Shown piece after piece: positions 22,301 to 28,441 of a stretch of 28,441 nucleotides of DNA. Origin of the DNA: Prevotella sp. UBA6447 (GTDB taxonomy: Bacteria; Bacteroidota; Bacteroidia; Bacteroidales; Bacteroidaceae); contig DJOD01000009.1 of NCBI GenBank assembly GCA_002437115.1, positions 1 through 28,441 on the forward strand. The letters run 5' to 3'. The position numbers and the translations under genes are program-made. Every line of letters begins with the position of its first letter. Positions within the stretch are counted from its first letter, which is position 1. The notes under the pieces were generated by a model. It ran no database searches. It had not been told where the DNA came from and saw only the letters and a program-made list of their open reading frames with translations.

Positions 22301-24914
22301 GACGCAAGGAGCCCAGCTGATGATTGGACTCTATGGATTTGAACGTTACAACCCGCTCACTGTGCATGACCTCGACTTTGCTCATTTCTCCAGTGGGATG
22401 TTTGACTTTGCCAACCCTTATTCGTTCCATTATAGTGCACCGTTGATACGGATGGCTCGCTCCAACAGCTCCAAGGCTGCTGTCGACTCGGATGCCAACC
22501 GGTTGGAAGAGGTACAAGTTAAAACGAAGGGTGGCATGGATGATTCTGCAGAAGAAGCACAGATGCTCATAGGAAGAATAGCTGGTTTTGGCAGCAAGAA
22601 AGACAAGGGGGCGGAAGGTGAAATGGAAAACTCGCTCGTACAGGTGCGCGAGAATCTCCAAGAAACCGCGTTCTTCTATCCAGCCCTGACAACCGACGGC
22701 AACGGTAATGTTGACATTTCTTTCACATTGCCCGAGAGTGTTACCACTTGGAAGTTCATGGGCTTGGCTCATGATGCCCGTTTCAATTATGGCCAAATTA
22801 CGACGGAGGCTGTTGCTAAGAAAGCTGTCATGTTGCAGCCTCATATACCTCGTTTTGTCAGACAGGGAGACAGGGCTATTGTGAAGTGCCGTATCGCCAA
22901 CACAGGCGCCAAGAATGTGAAGGGAAACGTTCGCTTCCAATTGCTCAACCCCGAGAACAACAAGGTTGTGCAAGAGTGGTTGGAACCTTTTGGCACGAAG
23001 GTGGGGCAAACCACAGACGTTGAGTTTGTGGTTGATGGAGATCGCCTGGCCGACTTGGGGCATGGCATAACGCTTTTCATTGCCCGTGCTACGGCTGAAG
23101 GAAAAGGCTTCAGCGATGGAGAACAGCAATATTTGCCGTTGCTTCCCAACAGCGAATTCATTACCACAACCCTGCCCTTCACCCAAATGGAGGCAGGTGT
23201 GAAGACCCTTCATATAAACAATATTTTTCCCACATCCGACAAACAAAACCGTCTGACAGTTGAGTATACCAACAATCCCGCATGGCTGATGGTTCAGGCA
23301 TTGCCAGCTTTGGCCACCCCTAATGATGACAATGCCATCTCGCTTGCGGCTTCTGTTTATGCCAATACGATTTCCCATCAGTTATTGAGTTCTAACCCTT
23401 CCATAGCCCAAACGGTCAAGTTGTGGCAGAAGGAACAAGGCAATGAAACATCAATGATGAGCAACCTTCAGAAGAACAATGAGCTGAAGACGATGCTTCT
23501 TTCTGAAACCCCGTGGTTGTCGGACGCAAATTGCGAGACAGAACAAAAGCTACAGTTGGCTAATTATTTCGACGCGTCGGCTGTTGACTATCGGTTGCAG
23601 ACCTCCTTGCAGAAACTTTCCTCCTTGCAGAACCCCGATGGCAGTTTTAGTTGGTGGCCTGATATGCCTGGAAACAAGTGGATGACGATGGAGGTAGTGG
23701 GTATTTTGACTCGTCTGAACGTCTTGACTGCCAAGCAAGGCAATGCCGATTTGCTTGGCAGCGCCTTCGCATTTTTGGACAAGAGGATAGCCGACGAGGT
23801 GAGCGACATGAAGAAGAATGCACAAGAAAAACGCTCACAGGCACTGTGCCTCTCAGAGTTTGCTTGCGATTATTTGTATGCCAGCGCGTTGGCGGGGCGT
23901 AAGCAAACAAGCGACACACGCTATTTGCTCAGTCTCTTGGAGAAAATTCCCGCTAAGCTTACCATTTATGGCAAGGCTCGGTCGGCTGTCATCCTTGCAC
24001 TGTATGGTCACGAAGCGCGCGCCATGGAATACTTGCGGAGCCTCAAAGAGTATACTGTCTATAAGGAAGAGGTGGGGCGCTATTATGACACACCACGCGC
24101 TCTCTACTCCTGGAAAGACTATCGCGTCCCCACTCAAGTGGCCGCCATTGAGGCCATGAGGATTCTTTCTCCCAACGATACGGTGGCCTTAAACGATATG
24201 CGCCGATGGCTTTTGCAAGAAAAACGCACACAATCGTGGGATACTCCCATCAACACTGTCGATGCGGTTTATGCCTTCTTGGCTAATCAAGAAGGGAGAG
24301 CCGACATGAGCCTTCTGCCAACATCCCAGCTGGCCACGCTGAAGGTTGACGGGAAACCGCTCAACTTGCCAAAGGCCACAGCTGGAGTGGGCTATGTGAA
24401 GGTGACCGTTGACACTCCGTTGCCTTCGACATTTACTGCTGAGAAAACATCTGGAGGCACTTCGTGGGGTGCGCTTTATGCCCAGTATTGGCAGAAAGCC
24501 AATGAAGTTTCCAGCCAGTCGTCTGGCCTTTCCGTCAAGCGTGAAGTGCTGGTCGGCGGGAACCCTGTGGATGTCGAAAACGCAAAGTTACATGTGGGTG
24601 ATAAGGTAACCATGCGCATTACGATTATTGCTGACCGTGATTATGACTTCGTGCAGGTGCAGGACAAGCGGGCTGCCTGCTTGGAGCCAGTTAGTCAGTT
24701 GAGCGGTTACCGTTGGGGGTATTATTGCTCCCCGAAAGACAATGTTACAAACTATTACTTTGACCTCATGGCCAAAGGCAAGCACGTCGTGGAGACCGAT
24801 TATTATGTAGACCGCCAGGGCGACTATGTCTCGGGCACCTGCTCCGCGCAATGTGCATACAGTCCTGAGTTTGCCGGTCGTGAGAGAGCCAAACATTTCA
24901 CCATAATTCGCTGA
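19371..24914 (+). CDS. Bacterial alpha-2-macroglobulin family protein without a thioester
   Basis: An 1847-residue periplasmic protein of the alpha-2-macroglobulin family, thought to trap attacking proteases or guard the envelope. A signal peptide (1-19, ending MVMA) has no lipobox Cys. An alpha-helical N-terminal region (about 20-290) leads to beta-sandwich MG domains; the MG2 hallmark FTDRAVYRPGQQV is near residue 503. The A2M signature region begins QVRENLQETAFFYP (1091) and runs through LPESVTTWKFMGLAHD. In the helical thioester domain (about 1310-1600, containing LQNPDGSFSWW) the place of the CxEQ motif reads PNDDNAIS (about 1317-1324), so no thioester can form. A TonB-box-like LEEVQVK lies at 1045-1051. 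The ATG at 19371 starts the signal peptide; an upstream in-frame start would fall in the promoter. Confidence 0.9.
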   Translation: MKKVFGIFLAMLMPLMVMADTYPSLWKKVTDAQEKDLPKTQVEWLDKIIAKAQQGAEYGQLLKAQMWRASVQTQIAPDSANMEIARLEEVASATKDPVVKAVYATVLGTLYRERSDQDGSQAKSKQWFELAMRQPALLAQHKCEEYAPAVEEGIDSKIFNDDLLHVVGMQAEAYEALRGYYAAEGNRAAACISACLALRYGRSVDTYEVRRSKYLQAVDSLIHEYGDLSEAGELAIEHYQFLKGAPDATTDDRVNYINYALNKWGEWPRMNILRNEMSNLRQSTFNINVGNSMLLPEKERLVRVNFIRNIETLTLNVYRLKVDGAVSLDPNEPDDWAVLQKKLLPGAVQTIVKRYVGQPAWKENYDSLVIKGLPVGIYLLEVSTDNGKVQPQRALLNVSNLCLMTQALPDKQMRFVVANATTGDPVSGAHVRLTIPANYDNEHDQTIGLTTDKNGEACYKYDRRAPRKAYVFTDSDKAFREMSVYASYHYWANDREEKRTRLFTDRAVYRPGQQVRVALMAYEQDMKTLTAVPQTGKVVKLTLYGANGKELSTKKATTDKFGSASADFMIPQVGLTGSFSVVSDDRGCVRFRVEEYKRPTFEIYFDAYKDSYKPGDTVQVRGWAKTYSGVPVQGAKVSYEVNRKPALWWRWNMDEGTKQLAADSTVTAADGSFLLNLPMVYPDDVDLAHAIYFNIAANAKVTDGAGETHEAQASLMLSNRSSVLSVDLPDKSLRDSLRTFTFRLTNLTGELIGGTVRYRLDGQAWETTEANKPVVLTGRLASGKHELEAICDQDTVRKDVVVFSYADKKPVVTTHDWFYASGTQFPSDGSPVYIQLGTSDKDIHVYYTVFSGDKTFDKGVRKLSDEVVTRKLHYKEEFGDGVTVTMAWVKDGKMYSHQASITRPMPDNQLKLAWKTFRDKLTPGQKEQWTLHIETPRGKAASAQLLATMYDKSLDAILKHRWDFSVRYPLSIPFSSWTQGAQLMIGLYGFERYNPLTVHDLDFAHFSSGMFDFANPYSFHYSAPLIRMARSNSSKAAVDSDANRLEEVQVKTKGGMDDSAEEAQMLIGRIAGFGSKKDKGAEGEMENSLVQVRENLQETAFFYPALTTDGNGNVDISFTLPESVTTWKFMGLAHDARFNYGQITTEAVAKKAVMLQPHIPRFVRQGDRAIVKCRIANTGAKNVKGNVRFQLLNPENNKVVQEWLEPFGTKVGQTTDVEFVVDGDRLADLGHGITLFIARATAEGKGFSDGEQQYLPLLPNSEFITTTLPFTQMEAGVKTLHINNIFPTSDKQNRLTVEYTNNPAWLMVQALPALATPNDDNAISLAASVYANTISHQLLSSNPSIAQTVKLWQKEQGNETSMMSNLQKNNELKTMLLSETPWLSDANCETEQKLQLANYFDASAVDYRLQTSLQKLSSLQNPDGSFSWWPDMPGNKWMTMEVVGILTRLNVLTAKQGNADLLGSAFAFLDKRIADEVSDMKKNAQEKRSQALCLSEFACDYLYASALAGRKQTSDTRYLLSLLEKIPAKLTIYGKARSAVILALYGHEARAMEYLRSLKEYTVYKEEVGRYYDTPRALYSWKDYRVPTQVAAIEAMRILSPNDTVALNDMRRWLLQEKRTQSWDTPINTVDAVYAFLANQEGRADMSLLPTSQLATLKVDGKPLNLPKATAGVGYVKVTVDTPLPSTFTAEKTSGGTSWGALYAQYWQKANEVSSQSSGLSVKREVLVGGNPVDVENAKLHVGDKVTMRITIIADRDYDFVQVQDKRAACLEPVSQLSGYRWGYYCSPKDNVTNYYFDLMAKGKHVVETDYYVDRQGDYVSGTCSAQCAYSPEFAGRERAKHFTIIR

Positions 24915-24925
24915 TAAGAGATAGA

Positions 24926-25993
24926 ATGAATAAAAAACAAGTTATCTTAGGCCTCCTTGCGTTGGTTGCCATGGGCGCGAACGCACAGGATATTGCCATC
25001 CAAAACAAGGGCATTGACTGTGGACAGGTGCTTTTCAAGCACCCACTCACCACCCAATTCGTTATGAAGAACAGTGGAACGAAACCCTTGATTATCCGCG
25101 ACGTGCGCACCAGCTGCGGTTGTACTGCAGTGAGTTACCCCCGAGGCTCAGTGGCTCCAGGCGCAACGTTCACCGTTAGTGCCGTCTATGATGCCAAGAC
25201 TTTGGGGCACTTTAACAAGCAGATTGCTGTTTTCAGCAATGCGTCTGCTGATCCGTTAATGCTTTCAGTTAAGGGTGTCGTGGTCGAAGAGCCCGAACAG
25301 CCTCCTGTGAATTATGCTTATAAGTTGGGAGATTTGGATGCTGACAAGTGTGATGTTGAGTTTGATGACGTGAACCGTGGTGATGAGCCTGTGCAGGTCA
25401 TCAACATCAAGAACAACACGGACACGGCTGTAGAGCCTGTGCTGATGCATCTGCCTAACTTCCTGCGTGCAGAGGTGCGGCCTTCTAAGATTGCGCCAGG
25501 CCGTACAGGCAAGGCTCTGATACAACTCGACTCTCGCGCCCTTCGTGATTTGGGCCTGACGCAGACATCCGTGTTTCTTGGGATGTTCGCTGGCGACAAG
25601 GTCGCTCCCGAGAAGGAGATCACTGTGTCTGCCATCTTGCTGCCAGGTTTCAGCCACATGACCCCGTTGCAGAAAGCAAATGCCCCTAAGTTGCGCTTGT
25701 CGTCAGGTAGTGTGGAGTTGGGAAGCTTTTCGGGCAAGAAGCAGAAGAAAGGCAAGTTAACCATTATCAACGAAGGAAAGACTCCTCTTGAGATACGGTC
25801 TTTGCAGATGTTCACGGCTGGTCTGGATGTTTCGCTAGGCAACAAGAAAATTATGCCAGGCCAGAAAGCTGATTTGAAAGTGACGGCCATTGCCTCCATG
25901 CTGAAAAAGAGCAAAGCCAAACCTCGTGTGTTGCTTATCACCAACGATCCTGAGAACACCAAGGTCATCATCAATGTCCATGTGAAACCGTAG
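24926..25993 (+). CDS. Exported DUF1573 protein with three Ig-like repeats
   Basis: A 355-residue secreted protein of unknown function. A signal peptide (1-20, ending GANA) is followed by a DUF1573 domain (about 27-120) containing the diagnostic SCGCTAVSYP (63-72) and an FVMKNSGTKPLIIRDV strand pair. Two more domains of the same ASH/Ig-like type are visible (about 130-225 with VINIKNNTDTAVEP, and about 245-355 with LTIINEGKTPLEIRSL), both without the CGCT motif. It starts 11 bp after the macroglobulin gene, so the two are almost certainly one operon and probably act together in the envelope (inference). Confidence 0.88.
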   Translation: MNKKQVILGLLALVAMGANAQDIAIQNKGIDCGQVLFKHPLTTQFVMKNSGTKPLIIRDVRTSCGCTAVSYPRGSVAPGATFTVSAVYDAKTLGHFNKQIAVFSNASADPLMLSVKGVVVEEPEQPPVNYAYKLGDLDADKCDVEFDDVNRGDEPVQVINIKNNTDTAVEPVLMHLPNFLRAEVRPSKIAPGRTGKALIQLDSRALRDLGLTQTSVFLGMFAGDKVAPEKEITVSAILLPGFSHMTPLQKANAPKLRLSSGSVELGSFSGKKQKKGKLTIINEGKTPLEIRSLQMFTAGLDVSLGNKKIMPGQKADLKVTAIASMLKKSKAKPRVLLITNDPENTKVIINVHVKP

Positions 25994-26017
25994 GCTCAAC
26001 CCTAAAAGAATGTTACG

Positions 26018-26932
26018 ATGGAAAAGCAGAATGAAAATGGGATGAGTGCCACTGGGCCAGAGAAGACCACCCAACGCCCGACGATAGAAATCGACCAGGG
26101 CAGTGGCTTCTGTTTTGGAGTCACCACGGCTATCCGAAAGGCCGAGGAGGAGCTTGCCATGGGCAAGACTCTCTATTGCTTGGGCGACATCGTGCACAAC
26201 AGCATGGAGGTGGATCGCCTCCATGCGCGCGGATTGGTCACCATCAATCATGTGCGGCTTGCTCGCCTTCGCGGTGTGAAAGTGCTTCTCCGCGCTCATG
26301 GCGAACCCCCCGAGACTTATGAGCTTGCCCGGCGAAACCACATAGAAATCATTGATGCCACCTGCCCTGTGGTGTTGGCGCTACAGCGGCGTATCAAGCG
26401 GCAGTTTGACAGCAATCCTGACGCGCAGATAGTCATCTTCGGAAAAAATGGCCATGCCGAGGTGCTCGGACTTGTGGGTCAGACCCGCTCACGCGCCGTT
26501 GTGGTGGAATGTCTGGAGGATGTGGAGCACCTCGACTTTGGACGCGACATTTATCTCTACTCACAGACGACAAAGAGCCTCGACGAATTTCATCGTATCA
26601 TCAACTATATCCAAGACCATATTTCTGCCAAGGCCACTTTCCGGAGCTTCGATACGATTTGCCGTCAGGTGGCCAACCGTATGCCCAACATAGCCGACTT
26701 CGCCTCAAAGCACGACCTCATCCTGTTTGTCTGTGGTCGAAAGAGCAGCAACGGAAAGGTTCTTTTCAATGAGTGCCGTAGTGTCAATGCCAACAGCCAT
26801 CAGGTAGAGCGCGCGGAGGAAATCGACATGCGATGGATGGAAGGGGTTCAGACCATAGGCATCTGCGGAGCCACAAGCACTCCCAAATGGCTGATGGAGG
26901 ATTGCCGTGACCATATCTTGGGGTTGCTGTAG
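26018..26932 (+). CDS. ispH: 4-hydroxy-3-methylbut-2-enyl diphosphate reductase IspH
   Basis: A 304-residue iron-sulfur enzyme for the last step of the MEP pathway, making isopentenyl and dimethylallyl diphosphate. The three cluster cysteines are Cys32 in GFCFGV, Cys116 in DATCPVV and Cys215 in FDTICRQVANR. Substrate-binding residues are visible as His95 in RAHGEP, His146 and Glu148 in NGHAEV, Thr184-Thr185 in SQTTKS and the SSNG segment (243-246), with GATSTP near the end. The first 21 residues are a polar extension before the conserved core. A start at 26018 lies 24 bp after the DUF1573 gene; ATG codon 9 is an alternative. It may be read from the macroglobulin promoter. Confidence 0.95.
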   Translation: MEKQNENGMSATGPEKTTQRPTIEIDQGSGFCFGVTTAIRKAEEELAMGKTLYCLGDIVHNSMEVDRLHARGLVTINHVRLARLRGVKVLLRAHGEPPETYELARRNHIEIIDATCPVVLALQRRIKRQFDSNPDAQIVIFGKNGHAEVLGLVGQTRSRAVVVECLEDVEHLDFGRDIYLYSQTTKSLDEFHRIINYIQDHISAKATFRSFDTICRQVANRMPNIADFASKHDLILFVCGRKSSNGKVLFNECRSVNANSHQVERAEEIDMRWMEGVQTIGICGATSTPKWLMEDCRDHILGLL

Positions 26933-26973
26933 TGAGAGGATGAATAGCTGTTCTCTTTGATGTCCAGCCCGAA

Positions 26974-27023
26974 GGTAACTTTTTTACACGGAAGGGTGGC
27001 CTTCGGCCATTTTATGTGTTACC
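26974..27023 (+). terminator. Nested hairpin terminator after ispH
   Basis: An outer pair GGTAAC (26974-26979) with GTTACC (27018-27023) encloses an inner hairpin TGGCC/GGCCA (26997-27001 and 27005-27009) followed by TTTTAT. It lies about 40 bases past the ispH stop and separates ispH from clpB. A small hairpin CACAA/TTGTG follows at 27023-27036. Confidence 0.6.
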
Positions 27024-27044
27024 ACAAATTGTTGTGATTGATTT

Positions 27045-27116
27045 TCTCAAAAGTGTCATCCTGGCATATTTAACTGACATTATGACACCCCTATACGTTT
27101 GGAATGGCTTTTGAGA
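27045..27116 (+). promoter_or_regulatory. clpB promoter region with nested inverted repeats (operator candidate)
   Basis: The perfect 9-bp repeat TCTCAAAAG (27045-27053) and CTTTTGAGA (27108-27116) brackets an inner imperfect palindrome. Its arms GTGTCATCCTGGCA (27053-27066) and TGACATTATGACAC (27075-27088) match at 11 of 14 positions. The -7-like TACGTTTG lies at 27094-27101, just after the inner palindrome, and no -33 TTTG is present. The palindrome occupies the -33 region, a position suited to a repressor or activator. It does not match the CIRCE heat-shock element. Confidence 0.55.
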
Positions 27117-27173
27117 TAGGATGGGCGTAAGATTTGAAAAACATCTAAACAGATAGAAAGGAAGAACAACAAT

Positions 27174-28441
27174 ATGACATTCGACAAGTTTACAATCAAA
27201 GCGCAAGAAGTCGTGCAAGAGGCTGTCAACACTGCCCAGCAGGGTGGTCAGCAGGCTGTTGAGCCGACACACCTGTTGCAAGGCATCTTGCAGAAAGGCC
27301 GCGACGTTTCCAATTTCATTTTTCAGAAATTGGGTGTCAATGCCATGCAGGTGGAGAACCTGGTGCAACAGGAACTCCAACACTTGCCACGTGTGGAAGG
27401 TGGCCAACCCTATCTTTCCAACGATGCTAACAAGGTGTTGCAGCGTGCGGAAGACGACGCCCGCCAGTTTGGCGATGAGTTCGTGTCCGTCGAGCCCATT
27501 CTGCTGGCACTTTTGCAAGTGAATTCGACGGCGAGCCACATCCTGAAGGATGCTGGTTGCAATGAGGCTGATATGTCGGCCGCCATCAAGGAGTTGCGGC
27601 AAGGACAGAATGTGCAAAGTGCCAGTGGCGACGAGAACTACCAGGCGCTTAGCAAGTATGCCACAAACCTGATTGATGCTGCCCGTCAGGGCAAGCTTGA
27701 CCCAGTCATCGGACGTGACGAGGAGATACGCCGGGTGCTGCAAATCCTGTCGCGACGCACCAAGAACAATCCTATCCTCATCGGTGAGCCTGGAACAGGC
27801 AAGACGGCAATCGTGGAGGGACTGGCCGAGCGTATCGTGCGCGGTGATGTCCCCGAGAACTTGAAAAACAAGCAGCTCTATTCGCTCGACATGGGTGCCC
27901 TTGTGGCTGGAGCCAAGTACAAGGGCGAGTTTGAAGAACGTCTCAAGAGCGTTATCAAGGAAGTGACCCACGCCGACGGCAACATCATCCTGTTCATTGA
28001 TGAGATTCACACGCTTGTCGGTGCTGGTGGAGGCGAGGGAGCCATGGATGCCGCTAACATCTTGAAACCAGCCTTGGCGCGTGGCGAGCTGAGAGCAATT
28101 GGTGCCACGACGCTCAATGAGTATCAGAAGTATTTTGAGAAAGACAAGGCTTTGGAACGTCGTTTCCAGACCGTGATGGTTGAGGAGCCTGACGAAGTGG
28201 ATGCCATATCCATCCTCCGTGGGCTCAAGGAGCGTTATGAGAACCACCACAAGGTGCGTATCCAGGACGATGCCTGTATCGCAGCTGTCAAGCTCTCAGA
28301 GCGTTACATCTCTGACCGCTTCCTCCCAGACAAGGCCATCGACCTGATGGATGAGGCAGCAGCTAAGCTCCGTATGGAGCGTGACTCAGTGCCTGAGGAA
28401 CTCGATGAGATTACCCGCCACTTGAAGCAACTCGAAATCGA
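27174..28441 (+). CDS. clpB: Chaperone ClpB (5' part, cut by the window edge)
   Basis: The first 422 codons of the AAA+ disaggregase that works with DnaK to resolve protein aggregates after heat stress. The N-domain (about 1-145, MTFDKFTIKAQEVV opening) is followed by the first nucleotide-binding domain with DPVIGRDEEIRRVLQIL (176-192), Walker A GEPGTGKT (204-211), the pore loop AKYKGEFEERLK (247-258), Walker B ILFIDE (272-277), sensor GATTLNEY (310-317) and the arginine fingers ERRF (328-331). The coiled-coil M domain, which sets ClpB apart from ClpC and ClpA, starts near residue 405 as the window ends. The frame is open to the edge. The start is the ATG after an A-rich AAGGAAGAACAACAAT leader. 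Confidence 0.96.
   Translation, partial: MTFDKFTIKAQEVVQEAVNTAQQGGQQAVEPTHLLQGILQKGRDVSNFIFQKLGVNAMQVENLVQQELQHLPRVEGGQPYLSNDANKVLQRAEDDARQFGDEFVSVEPILLALLQVNSTASHILKDAGCNEADMSAAIKELRQGQNVQSASGDENYQALSKYATNLIDAARQGKLDPVIGRDEEIRRVLQILSRRTKNNPILIGEPGTGKTAIVEGLAERIVRGDVPENLKNKQLYSLDMGALVAGAKYKGEFEERLKSVIKEVTHADGNIILFIDEIHTLVGAGGGEGAMDAANILKPALARGELRAIGATTLNEYQKYFEKDKALERRFQTVMVEEPDEVDAISILRGLKERYENHHKVRIQDDACIAAVKLSERYISDRFLPDKAIDLMDEAAAKLRMERDSVPEELDEITRHLKQLEI

Noticed and set aside
23530..23546. CETEQ (residues 1388-1392) as the macroglobulin thioester
   Set aside because: The canonical motif has Cys and Gln three positions apart; here they are four apart, and the segment lies about 65 residues after the place where the motif is expected.
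27040..27120. CIRCE element for HrcA control of clpB
   Set aside because: The inverted repeats do not match TTAGCACTC-n9-GAGTGCTAA.
27012..28250. Long minus-strand open frame opposite clpB
   Set aside because: The plus strand encodes an unmistakable ClpB N-terminus; the antisense frame shows no domain and runs through the clpB promoter.
1..28441. tRNA, rRNA, CRISPR array, insertion sequence or prophage genes
   Set aside because: I looked for these on both strands and saw no conserved RNA gene, no regularly spaced direct repeats other than the 21-bp cluster, and no transposase or integrase motifs.

Overview
The window looks like a chromosomal segment from a Bacteroidales bacterium, most likely Prevotellaceae (inference). 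It carries TonB-dependent receptors ending in a C-terminal Phe, a thioester-less alpha-2-macroglobulin, DUF1573, GH51 and GH97 glycosidases and an MCE protein paired with an AmiC-type amidase. Several genes are preceded by the Bacteroidetes promoter form TTTG-(20 bp)-TAnnTTTG. No insertion sequence, phage gene, integrase, tRNA, rRNA or CRISPR array was seen, so this is mostly core and metabolic territory rather than a mobile island.

Layout. 1-459: the tail of an upstream frame, a 21-bp repeat cluster, then a promoter and a TPP riboswitch. 460-3549: a thiamine uptake locus, with a TonB-dependent receptor, an internal terminator-like hairpin and a PnuT/PnuC-type inner-membrane transporter. 3677-6444 (minus): L-rhamnose mutarotase and a secreted GH51 arabinofuranosidase. 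6579-8702 (plus): a second TonB-dependent receptor with an extended signal peptide and possibly a leaderless mRNA. 8836-10245 (minus): dnaA. 10246-10628: non-coding, holding the dnaA promoter and a 21-bp-arm inverted repeat. 10629-12874 (minus): an amiC-like amidase followed by an MlaD/MCE protein. 12875-13538: a long spacer with short inverted repeats and the nagB promoter. 13539-16375 (plus): nagB and a GH97 glycosidase, closed by two hairpins. 16485-19202 (plus): a UvrD/Rep-type helicase carrying an inserted DnaQ-like exonuclease. 19371-25993 (plus): an alpha-2-macroglobulin gene and a DUF1573 gene, with ispH close behind (26018-26932). 27174 to the window end (plus): clpB, truncated by the edge.

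How the genes work together. The riboswitch, receptor and PnuT form one thiamine salvage unit in which the riboswitch would shut uptake when TPP is plentiful. GH51, the mutarotase, GH97 and NagB fit breakdown of plant or host glycans and entry of sugars into metabolism. AmiC, the MCE protein, the macroglobulin and DUF1573 act in or face the cell envelope. DnaA, the helicase-nuclease and ClpB are replication, repair and proteostasis functions.

The points most worth following are the helicase with a complete DEDDh exonuclease where the 2B domain normally sits, the palindromic operator candidate at the clpB promoter, the thioester-less macroglobulin operon, the 21-bp repeats at the left edge, and the possibly leaderless receptor gene. 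Nothing here is clearly a new multi-gene system.
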